Shown here: positions 16,638 through 25,028 of the stretch, piece after piece
Numbering within the stretch: the first letter of the stretch is position 1
How the letters are laid out: the number at the start of each line of letters is the position of its first letter
NCBI RefSeq assembly: GCF_013415365.1
Contig: NZ_JACBYB010000017.1
Location: 1-40,032 of the forward strand
Direction of reading: 5' to 3'
Origin: Gemella sp. GL1
Lineage (GTDB): Bacteria > Bacillota > Bacilli > Staphylococcales > Gemellaceae
Length of the DNA: 40,032 nucleotides
Program-made: the position numbers and the translations under genes
The notes under the pieces: generated by a model
Told to the model about the DNA's origin: nothing
The model's input: only the letters and a program-made list of their open reading frames with translations
The model's database searches: none

Positions 16638-17429
16638 TCAAAGAAATAGAAGTAAACTAATAGCCATAAGAGCCATACCTGAGATTAATCCATAAATGGA
16701 TAGGTGGTGTTCTCCAAACTCATGAGCAGCAGGTAATAGTTCATCTAGGGAAATAAAAACCATTATCCCTGCAACAGATGCAAATATAAGACCATATAAG
16801 GTAGTACTCATAAATGGCATAAGAATAAACCAACCTATTAGGGCTCCTGCAGGTTCAGCAAGACCTGATAGGAATGAATATTTGAAAGCTTTTTTTCTAG
16901 AGCCAGTCGCCTGATAGATAGGTACAGAAACAGCCAGCCCCTCGGGTATATTATGAATAGCTATAGCTACAACAATAGGAAGAGCCAATCCAGGATCATC
17001 TAAGGCAGATACAAAAGTAGCCAGCCCCTCAGGGAAGTTATGAATACCGAGAGCTGTTGCTGTCATAAGCCCCATTTTCATTAATTTCTTTCTATCTACA
17101 TTTTTTTTAGAAACATATATTTCATGAGGATTCATCTCGCTAGGTATCAATTTATCTATAAGGGCAATTATTAAAATTCCTGCGAAGAAAGCAAGGGTAG
17201 TAGCTATAGTTGCCATCTTATGGCCTAGCTCTATACTAAGACTTGCTTTTGCTTTGGGAAATATCTCTATCATAGATACATAAATCATAACTCCAGCAGA
17301 AAATCCAAGACTTACCGATAAAAAGTTTTTATTATCACTTTTACTAAGCAATCCTATCAATGAACCAATACCGGTAGAAAGACCGGCTATTATAGTTAAT
17401 AATAAAGCAATTAAAAAATTATCTGGCAT
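16638..17429 (-). CDS. zupT: ZIP family zinc transporter (ZupT-like)
   Basis: A 263-residue ZIP (SLC39-type) metal-ion importer with about eight hydrophobic helices. The paired metal-site motifs GIHNFPEGLATF (TM4) and IAIHNIPEGLAVS (TM5) are diagnostic, and a further SGLAEPAGALIG segment fits the family. Zinc is the usual main substrate, though other divalent ions are transported by relatives. On the minus strand AAAGGA sits 7-8 bases before the ATG at 17429; a further in-frame ATG at 17444 is upstream of that site. The gene stands alone, convergent with the surface-protein gene and divergent from vanY. I see no convincing Zur or AdcR box. Confidence 0.93.
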   Translation of the reverse strand: MPDNFLIALLLTIIAGLSTGIGSLIGLLSKSDNKNFLSVSLGFSAGVMIYVSMIEIFPKAKASLSIELGHKMATIATTLAFFAGILIIALIDKLIPSEMNPHEIYVSKKNVDRKKLMKMGLMTATALGIHNFPEGLATFVSALDDPGLALPIVVAIAIHNIPEGLAVSVPIYQATGSRKKAFKYSFLSGLAEPAGALIGWFILMPFMSTTLYGLIFASVAGIMVFISLDELLPAAHEFGEHHLSIYGLISGMALMAISLLLFL

Positions 17430-17444
17430 AATATATCCTTTCAT

Positions 17445-17729
17445 AAATTTGTTAATATGTATACCTAATTATAATATCATTTTATAAAAAAATTGACAAT
17501 GAAAAAAGAAGAAATTTATCTATTTTAAGGCTGTATTCTATATTTAGAATGTTAGTAAAAAATTCTTTAAGGAGCATATTTTTATTATTTTAAAAATTTA
17601 GCACATGTAAAATCTAGAATAAAAAAATTTATATTTTTTAGGTTGACCTATATCCTTTTATATAAAGAGATTTATATGTTATAATTTAAGTAATATTTTA
17701 TAAAGTTACTTAAACTAAGGAGAAATATT
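17445..17729. other. Divergent intergenic region zupT-like/vanY-like
   Basis: This is a very AT-rich 285-bp spacer. It holds the vanY-side extended -10 promoter and presumably the zupT-like promoter. On the minus strand a TTATAAT and a TTGTCA are present but spaced 19 bp apart. No ORF is supported. Confidence 0.5.
17677..17685 (+). promoter_or_regulatory. Extended -10 promoter for vanY-like gene
   Basis: TGTTATAAT (TGn plus TATAAT at 17680-17685) lies 45 bp before the TTG start. The -35 position is weak. Confidence 0.6.
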
Positions 17730-18515
17730 TTGAAAAAATTTTTAACATTATTATTTACAATAGCAGTCGCTGCTTTAGCCACATATATTTATATAAGTGT
17801 ACTTAAAGATGATAAGGCTTTTGACAATAGCCTAGTAGTAAAAACAGAAAATAATACTACTGAGCAAGGAGGACAGAAAGCAGAACAAGCTGCACAAAAT
17901 GAGGGACAAGTTAGTCAAACAGGATTTGCAGTGGCTTCAGATCCAAATGCAAGACCTGAAAATATCACAGAAGCAACTATAATTAATGGAATTATGCTTG
18001 CAAATAAAAAGTATCCAGTACCAGCAACATTTGCACCTGGAGAAGATCCAACAGCTTTAGCAGCAGTAAATCAACTTATAACAGATGCACAAGCTCAAGC
18101 ATTAGATATATCTAGTAATCTATCAGCATTTAGATCTTATGAAGACCAAGAAACTTTATACAATAACTATGTAGCTCAATTCGGACAAGAACAAGCTGAC
18201 ACATTCGCAGCAAGACCAGGATACAGTGAACACCAATTGGGATTAGCATTCGACCTTCTTGACAACGCAGGAGTTCTATTGGGATCAGAAGGATCTAGTG
18301 AAACAAACCAACAAGCAGCAAAATGGCTTGAAGAAAATGCTCATAAATATGGATTTATTGTAAGATATAAAGCAGGATTTGAAGAAAAAACAGGCTATCA
18401 AGCAGAAGCTTGGCACATTAGATATGTAGGACCTGAAGTAGCATCAGAAATCTATTCTAAAAACATAACACTTGAAGAATACCTAAATGTAGAAGGTGGA
18501 ACATATAATAATTAA
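17730..18515 (+). CDS. VanY/DdpX-family D-alanyl-D-alanine carboxypeptidase (peptidase M15B)
   Basis: A 261-residue exported zinc peptidase that trims the terminal D-Ala of peptidoglycan stem peptides. An N-terminal membrane anchor or signal (FLTLLFTIAVAALATYIYISVL) is followed by a Glu/Gln-rich linker. The M15B core has SAFRSYEDQ, then SEHQLGLAFD with zinc ligands His168 and Asp175, and EAWHIRYVG with catalytic Glu226 and zinc ligand His229. No lipobox is seen. The start is TTG at 17730, supported by AAGGAG at 17718-17723. All key residues are present. Its neighbour is another wall-associated protein, suggesting an envelope role and not antibiotic resistance. Confidence 0.88.
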   Translation: MKKFLTLLFTIAVAALATYIYISVLKDDKAFDNSLVVKTENNTTEQGGQKAEQAAQNEGQVSQTGFAVASDPNARPENITEATIINGIMLANKKYPVPATFAPGEDPTALAAVNQLITDAQAQALDISSNLSAFRSYEDQETLYNNYVAQFGQEQADTFAARPGYSEHQLGLAFDLLDNAGVLLGSEGSSETNQQAAKWLEENAHKYGFIVRYKAGFEEKTGYQAEAWHIRYVGPEVASEIYSKNITLEEYLNVEGGTYNN

Positions 18516-18550
18516 GTTAGAAACAAAAATTAATCTAACTTAAATGCTAA

Positions 18551-18640
18551 GAAGGCTTGGATACAGGATGGCAAAACTAGCAGTTTTTGGACAAGCTTGA
18601 TAATAAGGAAATATTAGAACATGTAGATAAATTTTTATAA
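18551..18640 (+). pseudogene. Possible gene remnant
   Basis: A 30-codon open stretch reads EGLDTGWQN, an in-frame stop, then QFLDKLDNKEILEHVDKFL and a stop. It has no start codon or ribosome-binding site but looks like a protein C-terminus with one nonsense codon. No family could be assigned. It may be chance. Confidence 0.25.
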
Positions 18641-18706
18641 AAAATATGACAGTTTTGTTACGTATTGTTAAAAAAAGGTAAATATGATTCTATCAAAACT
18701 AAAGTG

Positions 18707-18715
18707 TGTTATAAT
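18707..18715 (+). promoter_or_regulatory. Extended -10 promoter for SH3b protein
   Basis: TGTTATAAT (TATAAT at 18710-18715) lies about 45 bp before the start codon. No strong -35 is visible. Confidence 0.6.
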
Positions 18716-18759
18716 TTACTATATAACTTAGAAAAAATTTTAAAGAAGAGGTGGATAAT

Positions 18760-19761
18760 ATGGCTAGAAAAATATTAGAAGATGAAAATGGGCTATATTT
18801 TAGAGCTTATGATAGGGAGAGAAGACTTGTAAAAGTATATTGTGATGAAGAAGGAAATCCCTTAAAGGGAGTAAAAGTAGTTCCTATTGAAATTGAGGAA
18901 GAGGAAGTAGAAGAGGGAGCTGGATTCTCATTCGGTAAATTATGGATATATTTAATTTCATTATTACTACTACTAGGAATATCTTTTGGTGGATACTTTG
19001 CTTACTCTAAATTCGCAAATGCTAGTCCAAAAGTAGATATTAGTAAGGGTTATGATATCTCTTTTGCTCCTACAGGAAGTAATGGAGAAGCAAAAGCAGG
19101 AATTAAAGTTAACAAAATTCCAACAGTAACTAATGCTAAAGACGAGGCACAAAAGAAAGTAATTGAAGATATCTTAAACAATCCAAGAGTTTCTTATAGT
19201 AAGGCAGACGGATTAAAAAATGGTGATGAAGTTGAAGTAACTGTAGTTCTTGATGAAACTAAGGTTAAGAATAATAAAATTGAAGTTTCAGGAAGCTACA
19301 AGCAGAAATTTAAAGTTGATGGTTTAGCGGAGAAAGCAGGAGCAGAAGTAGGAAGTGCGGCAAGTGCTAACCAAGATTCAGCAGTTACAACATCTAGTGA
19401 AAGCAATAGTTCTTTATCAGCAGTAGCAACAGAGAGTGTAGCAGTTACGACAACAGCGCCACTTGTACAAGCACCGGCAGCAGTAGCAACAACAGCAGCA
19501 AGAAACGCAAGTGCAGCAGTAGCAACAAATCAATCGGCAGGAGCACCTCAAGGACAAATTCCGGTTCCAAGAACAGTTAGAGCAGGAGCAGCCAATGTTA
19601 GATCTGGAGCAGGAACAACAAATGCAGTAGCTGGAGTTGTAAGTCAAGGAAGTTCAGTAACAGAATTACGTAGAGTACAAAATGCCAAAGGTGAAACTTG
19701 GTCACAAGTTACTTACGGAAATGGAAAACAAGGATGGATTAAATCTAACCTAATAAGATAA
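18760..19761 (+). CDS. Single-pass membrane protein with extracellular SH3b domain
   Basis: A 333-residue type II-like membrane protein. Residues 1-60 are cytoplasmic and end in a Glu-rich stretch. One transmembrane helix (LWIYLISLLLLLGISFGGYF) spans ~61-84. An extracellular domain (~90-195) with GLKNGDEVEVTVVLDETKV resembles beta modules of TcaA/YvbJ-type wall proteins. An Ala/Val/Thr-rich linker follows. The C-terminal ~60 residues form a bacterial SH3 domain (AANVRSGAGTTNAVAGVVSQ ... WSQVTYGNGKQGWIKSNLI), which usually binds peptidoglycan. ATG 18760 follows AGAGGTGG at 18747-18754. A GTG at 18751 overlaps that site. Likely role: envelope sensing or wall binding. No catalytic domain is visible. 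Confidence 0.75.
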   Translation: MARKILEDENGLYFRAYDRERRLVKVYCDEEGNPLKGVKVVPIEIEEEEVEEGAGFSFGKLWIYLISLLLLLGISFGGYFAYSKFANASPKVDISKGYDISFAPTGSNGEAKAGIKVNKIPTVTNAKDEAQKKVIEDILNNPRVSYSKADGLKNGDEVEVTVVLDETKVKNNKIEVSGSYKQKFKVDGLAEKAGAEVGSAASANQDSAVTTSSESNSSLSAVATESVAVTTTAPLVQAPAAVATTAARNASAAVATNQSAGAPQGQIPVPRTVRAGAANVRSGAGTTNAVAGVVSQGSSVTELRRVQNAKGETWSQVTYGNGKQGWIKSNLIR

Positions 19762-19767
19762 TAAAAA

Positions 19768-19804
19768 AATGCTAGAGAATGAGCTTTTCTCTAGTATTTT
19801 TATT
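19768..19804 (+). terminator. Terminator after SH3b protein gene
   Basis: A stem of ATGCTAGAGAA with TTCTCTAGTAT and a short loop is followed by TTTTATTT. Confidence 0.85.
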
Positions 19805-19860
19805 TGAAGGATCTTTATAATTAAATAAATTAGCCAGATAAAGGTGACCTGATCCTTCAA
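19804..19860. repeat. 10-bp inverted repeat of unknown role
   Basis: TTGAAGGATC (19804-19813) and GATCCTTCAA (19851-19860) are exact inverted copies separated by 37 bp of AT-rich sequence. There is no ORF inside and no T-tract, so it is not a classical terminator. Confidence 0.5.
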
Positions 19861-19945
19861 TAATTTGAATATTAAATTAAATCAGGACTATATTCTTTAA
19901 CTAAATCTAGAGCCTATTTTGAAAAACAATCAAATATTTAAGGGA

Positions 19946-19979
19946 AAACGATCATATTTTTTGTAAATATGATCGTTTT
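19946..19979. promoter_or_regulatory. 15-bp perfect inverted repeat upstream of fruR
   Basis: AAAACGATCATATTT (19946-19960) and AAATATGATCGTTTT (19965-19979) flank a 4-base loop. It could act as a terminator in either direction, although only a short T run follows. It lies 24 bp upstream of the fruR -35, so an operator role is equally possible. Confidence 0.5.
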
Positions 19980-20003
19980 ATTGCAAAATATAATAAAAGG
20001 ATA

Positions 20004-20032
20004 TTGTATAAGAAATAAATATAGATTATAAT
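20004..20032 (+). promoter_or_regulatory. fruRKA promoter
   Basis: TTGTAT at 20004-20009 and TATAAT at 20027-20032 have a 17-bp spacer. This is upstream of the fruR ATG at 20060. Confidence 0.75.
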
Positions 20033-20059
20033 GTGAATGTATTCAGGAGATTTATTTTA

Positions 20060-20809
20060 ATGAATGAAAGAAGAAAAAATATTCTAAGGCTCTTAGATGA
20101 AAAAACTGTTGTTAGCTTACAAGAGTTAGTAGACTTTTGTAAGGTATCAGAGGCTACGGTAAGAAGAGATTTGGCACGATTAGAAGAGAAAAATCTTATA
20201 TACCGAAATCATGGGGGAGCTAGTAGAAAATCTTTAGTCAGGGGTATGGAAGACTCTATAGGAGCTAAGAAAAAAGAATATTATCAAGATAAATATAAGG
20301 TGGCTAATTATGTAGCTGAGCATATACTTAGAGATGGGCAGACAATCTATCTAGATGCAGGAACAACAACCTATAATTTAATTGATAAACTCAGAAATAG
20401 GAGAATAAGCGTTGTTACTAATTCTGTTTATCATCTCAATAAACTTTTAGAAAATAAAATCCATACTATTTTGCTTGGAGGTTTAGTAAAGCATTCAACC
20501 CAAGCTATAGTAGGGGTTACAGCATCTGAACAATTAGATAAATATTCTTTTGATGCTTGTTTTATAGGTTGCAATGCAGTAGATAAAGACTTTGGCCTAT
20601 CTACCGCTGATGAAAATGAGGCTATACTAAAGAAAATGGCTATAAAAAATAGTGAAAAAGCCTATGTTTTGGTAGATGAATCTAAGTTTGGTCAAAGAAG
20701 ATTTCAAAAGTTTGCTACTATCAATGAAGCTACAATAATTTCTTATAAATCACCACTTGAATATCATCAAATACACAATTTTATAATTTTAAATAAGGAG
20801 AAAATCTGA
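20060..20809 (+). CDS. fruR: DeoR-family transcriptional regulator of the fructose operon
   Basis: A 249-residue DeoR/GlpR-type regulator. The N-terminal winged helix-turn-helix is classical (SLQELVDFCKVSEATVRRDL, then YRNHGGA at its end). The C-terminal sugar-phosphate sensor domain has ILRDGQTIYLDAGTTT and FDACFIGCNAVDKDFGLST. In related operons it responds to fructose 1-phosphate and controls its own operon. ATG 20060 is chosen because CAGGAGA at 20044-20050 precedes it; an in-frame upstream start at 20033 would precede the ribosome-binding site. Its stop overlaps the fruK ATG. Confidence 0.9.
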   Translation: MNERRKNILRLLDEKTVVSLQELVDFCKVSEATVRRDLARLEEKNLIYRNHGGASRKSLVRGMEDSIGAKKKEYYQDKYKVANYVAEHILRDGQTIYLDAGTTTYNLIDKLRNRRISVVTNSVYHLNKLLENKIHTILLGGLVKHSTQAIVGVTASEQLDKYSFDACFIGCNAVDKDFGLSTADENEAILKKMAIKNSEKAYVLVDESKFGQRRFQKFATINEATIISYKSPLEYHQIHNFIILNKEKI

Positions 20810-21726
20810 TGTATTATACAATTACACTTAATCCAGCTATCGATATGCTTACCAGACCTAAGTCATTACAACTAGGTAAATTAAACAGAACTGAAGAAGC
20901 TGACTATATTGTAGGTGGAAAAGGGATTAATATCTCATTATTACTAAATAATATTGGTCAAAAGTCTATGGCCTTAGGTTTTGTCGCTGGATTCACAGGA
21001 GCTTACATTAAATCAGAATTAGCTAGATTGGCAATAGATAGTGATTTTGTTGAAACTTCTGGTAATACTCGTATTAACATAAAATTAATAGCTGAAGAAG
21101 AAACAGAAATTAACGGACAATCAAGTCCAGTTACTGCAGATCAATTAGCAGAATTTTATAAAAAATTAGATATATTGAGAAAAGAAGATACAGTTTTCCT
21201 ATCTGGTAACATTATTGGAGGGATGCAAGTTTCAGATTTTGCTAATATAGCTAAAAAAATCTCAGAATCTGGAGCCAAACTAATCGTAGATTCTAACAAA
21301 GATCTAGTATTAGATAGCCTAATCTATAAACCATTCCTAGTTAAGCCAAACGAGTTTGAGCTTGGAGAAATGTTTGGAGTAGAAATCAAGTCAGTTGAGC
21401 ATATCTTGACTTATGCCAAAAAACTTCAAGATTTGGGTGCTGAAAATGTCCTAGTTTCTCGTGGGGGAGAAGGAGCCATTCTACTTACAAAAGAAGGAGA
21501 ATTTCTATCTGTAAATGTTGCTAAGGGAGAGATCATCTCTACTGCAGCAGCAGGTGACTCAATGCTGGCTATGTTTATAGCCAAATATGATGAAAGTAAA
21601 TCCTTTGAAGAAGCCCTAAAATACGCTTCAGCAGCAGGGGGAGCTACATCATTTTCTGCAGGAGTTGGTAAGAAAGAACTTATCGACAGCCTATTAGCAC
21701 AAATTTCGGTAAAAAAATTACAATAA
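20809..21726 (+). CDS. fruK: 1-phosphofructokinase
   Basis: A PfkB/ribokinase-superfamily kinase of 305 residues that phosphorylates fructose 1-phosphate to the 1,6-bisphosphate. TLNPAIDM at the N-terminus and GGKGINIS are the substrate-binding signatures. The C-terminal catalytic anion-hole motif is AAAGDSMLA, with Asp as base. It sits between fruR (TGATG overlap) and the fructose PTS gene, which supports fructose 1-phosphate and not tagatose 6-phosphate as the substrate. Confidence 0.94.
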   Translation: MYYTITLNPAIDMLTRPKSLQLGKLNRTEEADYIVGGKGINISLLLNNIGQKSMALGFVAGFTGAYIKSELARLAIDSDFVETSGNTRINIKLIAEEETEINGQSSPVTADQLAEFYKKLDILRKEDTVFLSGNIIGGMQVSDFANIAKKISESGAKLIVDSNKDLVLDSLIYKPFLVKPNEFELGEMFGVEIKSVEHILTYAKKLQDLGAENVLVSRGGEGAILLTKEGEFLSVNVAKGEIISTAAAGDSMLAMFIAKYDESKSFEEALKYASAAGGATSFSAGVGKKELIDSLLAQISVKKLQ

Positions 21727-21753
21727 TTATATTAAAATAAAGGGAGATTAGAT

Positions 21754-23694
21754 ATGAAATTAACATCATTAATCAATTATGATTTAATTCAATTTTCATT
21801 TAGTGCAGCTGATAAAAAAGAGGCGCTTGATAAATTAACAAGCATGCTTGTTTCTGAAAAAGTTATAAAAAGTAAAGATAAGTTTCTAGAAGCCTTATTA
21901 GCAAGAGAAGCTCAATCTACAACTGGTGTAGGAGAAGGGATAGCTATTCCCCATGCCAAATCTACTGATTTTGATAAGGCTACTATTATTTATGCTAAAT
22001 CTGATGAAGGAGTTGAATGGGAATCATTTGACGGGCAAAAGGCTAAACATATTTTTATGATTTGTGCCCCAGATGGAGGATCAGATGAGCATCTAAAAGC
22101 ACTAGCTAGCTTATCACAAGCATTGATGGATCCAGAAGTCAAAGTTGGCTTAGATAAGGCTGAAAAATCTGACCAAGTCAAAGCTGTATTTGAAGGATTT
22201 CTTGCTAAAAGTGAAGAGTCAAAAAAAGAAGAGCAAGTAAAAACATCGTCAGATAGACCCTATATAGTTGCAGTAACAGCATGTCCAACAGGTATTGCTC
22301 ATACATTCATGGCAGCTGAAAAATTAAAAGAGACTGCTAAAGAATTAGGAGTAGATATAAAGGTTGAAACTAATGGACAGATTGGAATTGAAAATAAATT
22401 AACTAAAGAAGATATTGAAAAAGCAAGTGGAGTAATTGTTGCAGCTGATAAAAAAGTAGAAGTTGCTCGTTTCAACGGTAAAAATGCAATTATTACTAAG
22501 GTTGCAGATGGAATTAATAAGCCTGAAGAATTGATCCAAACAGTATTGGATGGGAAAGCACCTATCTACTCTCACTCTGGTGATATGGCTACAGAAGAAG
22601 AGACTGCTAATGAGTCCTTAGGACGTCGTGCTTATAAACACCTAATGGAAGGTGTTTCAAACATGTTACCATTCGTTGTTGCAGGTGGTATGCTAATAGC
22701 TCTTTCATTTATTTGGGGGATTACGGCATTTGACCCTAAAGCACCTGACTATAACCAATTTGCAGCCATATTATTCTGGTTTGGTAAATTAGCCTTCTCT
22801 ATGATGCTACCAATTCTTGCAGGATTCATTGGTCGTTCTATTGCTGACCGTCCAGGATTTATTATTGGTATGTTCGGTGGTATCTTAGCTGACCCAGGTA
22901 TCTTAGCAGCAGCTACTGATAATGCTCTATTAAGCTATACACCTTCAGGATTCTTAGGAGCCTTAGTTGCAGGATTCTTAGCTGGTGGAATTGTAAAAGC
23001 TCTTAAATTAGCATTTTCATGGATGCCACGTTCACTAGACGGACTAAAACCTATCTTTATTTTCCCTATTTTAGGAACTGTAATTATGGGTCTACTGATG
23101 ATTTTTGTAATCAATGCACCTATGGCAGCAGTTATGGAATCTTTAAAATCATTTATTAATGCCTTAGAAAAAGGTGGAACTAGTGCTTTAGTATTAGGAT
23201 TTATCGTTGCGGCTATGATGTCTATTGATATGGGTGGACCAATTAACAAGGCAGCTTATGTAACAGGTACAGCTCTACTAACAGCCTCTGGAACAGCTGG
23301 ATCAGGAGTAATGGCAGCAGTTATGATTGGTGGTATGGTGCCTCCATTAGCTATAGCCCTGTCAGCTACCCTATTCAAGGACTTATGGCCAGCATCTCAA
23401 AGAGATGGAGCTTTTGTAAACTATGTAATGGGTCTTGCCTTTATTACAGAGGGAGCTATACCATTTGCAGCATCAAACCCTGCAAGAGTTATCCCATCAT
23501 TATTGGTAGGAGCTGGGGTAGCAGGAGCCTTATCAATGCAATTTGGTTCAGTATCTACAGCACCACATGGTGGAATATTTGCAGTTCTTGCTGGAGGAGT
23601 AAGTAATCCTGTCATGTATCTAGTATCATTATTAGTAGGATCTGTAATTTCGGCACTACTATTACGTTTACTAGTAGGTAAAGCTAAAAAATAA
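21754..23694 (+). CDS. fruA: Fructose PTS transporter EIIABC
   Basis: A 646-residue three-domain phosphotransferase permease that imports fructose as fructose 1-phosphate. EIIA (1-150) carries the phosphorylated His67 in IPHAKS. EIIB (~165-270) carries Cys177 in ACPTGIAHTFMAAE. EIIC (~290-646) has about eight or more hydrophobic helices, beginning near KHLMEGVSNMLPFVVAGGM and containing DMGGPINKAAY and ITEGAIPFA. GGGAG precedes the ATG 27 bp after fruK. It is the last gene of fruRKA before a strong hairpin. Confidence 0.96.
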   Translation: MKLTSLINYDLIQFSFSAADKKEALDKLTSMLVSEKVIKSKDKFLEALLAREAQSTTGVGEGIAIPHAKSTDFDKATIIYAKSDEGVEWESFDGQKAKHIFMICAPDGGSDEHLKALASLSQALMDPEVKVGLDKAEKSDQVKAVFEGFLAKSEESKKEEQVKTSSDRPYIVAVTACPTGIAHTFMAAEKLKETAKELGVDIKVETNGQIGIENKLTKEDIEKASGVIVAADKKVEVARFNGKNAIITKVADGINKPEELIQTVLDGKAPIYSHSGDMATEEETANESLGRRAYKHLMEGVSNMLPFVVAGGMLIALSFIWGITAFDPKAPDYNQFAAILFWFGKLAFSMMLPILAGFIGRSIADRPGFIIGMFGGILADPGILAAATDNALLSYTPSGFLGALVAGFLAGGIVKALKLAFSWMPRSLDGLKPIFIFPILGTVIMGLLMIFVINAPMAAVMESLKSFINALEKGGTSALVLGFIVAAMMSIDMGGPINKAAYVTGTALLTASGTAGSGVMAAVMIGGMVPPLAIALSATLFKDLWPASQRDGAFVNYVMGLAFITEGAIPFAASNPARVIPSLLVGAGVAGALSMQFGSVSTAPHGGIFAVLAGGVSNPVMYLVSLLVGSVISALLLRLLVGKAKK

Positions 23695-23700
23695 GATAAA

Positions 23701-23731
23701 AAAAGAAGTAGCATTAGCTACTTCTTTTTTT
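23701..23731. terminator. Bidirectional terminator fruA/mvaA
   Basis: AAGAAGTAGC and GCTACTTCTT form a perfect 10-bp stem with loop ATTA. T follows on the right and A precedes on the left, serving both convergent operons. Confidence 0.92.
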
Positions 23732-23740
23732 ATATCTTTG

Positions 23741-25006
23741 TTAGACTTCAATCAATATCTTCTGTGCAGTTTCGAGGTTCATATGCTTAGCTTGTCTTAG
23801 TTTATCAGCGACTTCTTCTACTTGGTCAGTTTTTGCACCTGCTAGTAAGGCTAGAGATTTAGCCTGCAATTTCATATGTCCTGCTTGAATACCCTTGCTT
23901 ACCAATGCCTTTAAGGCGGCTAAGTTCTGGGCAAGGCCAAGAGAAGTGATGATAGCTGCCAATTCTTTGGCTTTTGGTTTACCTAATATTTCATGACAAA
24001 TTTTCACGCTAGGATTTAGACCAATAGAACCCCCAACAGATGCAACAGGCATAGGTAAGGTAAGTTCCCCATGCAAGATGTCATTTTCCTTATCATAAAT
24101 CCAAGTAGAAAGACCCTTATATTTACCATCCTTAGCTGCATAAGAATGTCCTGCTGCTTCGATTGCTCGCCAGTCATTACCAGATGCTATAAGAATGGCG
24201 TCTATTCCATTAAATATCCCCTTATTGTGGGTAGCTGCCCTATAAATATCAGCCTTGGCAAAAATAGATGCAACTTCTATTTTTCTAGCTATTTTTCTAG
24301 CTTGTTCTAAATCTGTGTCCAAAGTTCCAACCTCTATCTTACAAGAGGCTCTTACTAAAGAATTAGTAGCATGGTTAGATAGGATAGCCATAAGAGCTGT
24401 AGCAGAAGTAAGTTCTTCCAGAATAGCTTTTAAAGCCTCTAACATATTATTTAGAATATTGGCCCCCATGGCCTCCTGTACATCCACTGATAGATAGACA
24501 ACTAGGAAATCAAGACCAGATTCTGATTTTATTTCCCAGGAAATCTCTCTAGCACCACCACCACGTTTTAGGATAGAAGGGTGGGCAGCATTAGCTACTT
24601 GTAGCAAGTAATCTTTTTTTAAATCAATACTTTTAGTAGCAAGCTCCATATCTTCTACATCATAAAGAGCAACCTGACCAATCATCTCTCTTTTTAAGAT
24701 TTGACTAGTGAAACCACCTGATTGCATAACAATCTTAGAGGCATTTGAGGCAGCTGCAACGACAGAGGGTTCTTCTGTAACCATGGGTACAGAATAAGTT
24801 TTATTATTAACCATTATTTGAGGAAGAATAGAATAAGGCAGGGCGAACAAAGATAGATGATTTTCTACCATTTGTCCAGCTATATCTACATTTAAAAGCT
24901 CTTTATTTATAAGTGAAGAAGCAGATTCTTGGCTTAGTAAACCAGCCTCTTTTAATATCGTAATTCTTTCTTCTCTTGTTTTTTTATAAAATCCAGAAAA
25001 TGTCAT
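23741..25006 (-). CDS. mvaA: Hydroxymethylglutaryl-CoA reductase, class II
   Basis: A 421-residue bacterial (class II) HMG-CoA reductase, which reduces HMG-CoA to mevalonate in isoprenoid synthesis. The four catalytic positions of the class are visible: Glu in TEEPSVVAAASN, Lys in THNKGIFNGIDA, Asp in ASGNDWRAIEA and His in GIQAGHMKLQA near the C-terminus. On the minus strand AGGAGG precedes the ATG. It is the last gene of thiolase-mvaS-mvaA, 22 bp after mvaS. Kinases and decarboxylase of the lower mevalonate pathway are not in this window. Confidence 0.96.
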   Translation of the reverse strand: MTFSGFYKKTREERITILKEAGLLSQESASSLINKELLNVDIAGQMVENHLSLFALPYSILPQIMVNNKTYSVPMVTEEPSVVAAASNASKIVMQSGGFTSQILKREMIGQVALYDVEDMELATKSIDLKKDYLLQVANAAHPSILKRGGGAREISWEIKSESGLDFLVVYLSVDVQEAMGANILNNMLEALKAILEELTSATALMAILSNHATNSLVRASCKIEVGTLDTDLEQARKIARKIEVASIFAKADIYRAATHNKGIFNGIDAILIASGNDWRAIEAAGHSYAAKDGKYKGLSTWIYDKENDILHGELTLPMPVASVGGSIGLNPSVKICHEILGKPKAKELAAIITSLGLAQNLAALKALVSKGIQAGHMKLQAKSLALLAGAKTDQVEEVADKLRQAKHMNLETAQKILIEV

Positions 25007-25028
25007 AAGGGCCTCCTATTAGACAATA

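Noticed and set aside
17445-17500. Zur or AdcR operator near the ZIP transporter
   Set aside because: No sequence close to the known palindromes could be found in the divergent region.
17730-18515. VanY-like gene as part of a vancomycin-resistance cluster
   Set aside because: No vanR/S, vanH, ligase or vanX neighbours. The gene looks like a housekeeping D,D-carboxypeptidase.
19941-19960. Possible catabolite-responsive element GGAAAACGATCATA before fruR
   Set aside because: Too many mismatches to the cre consensus, and it is contained in a perfect hairpin that explains the sequence better.
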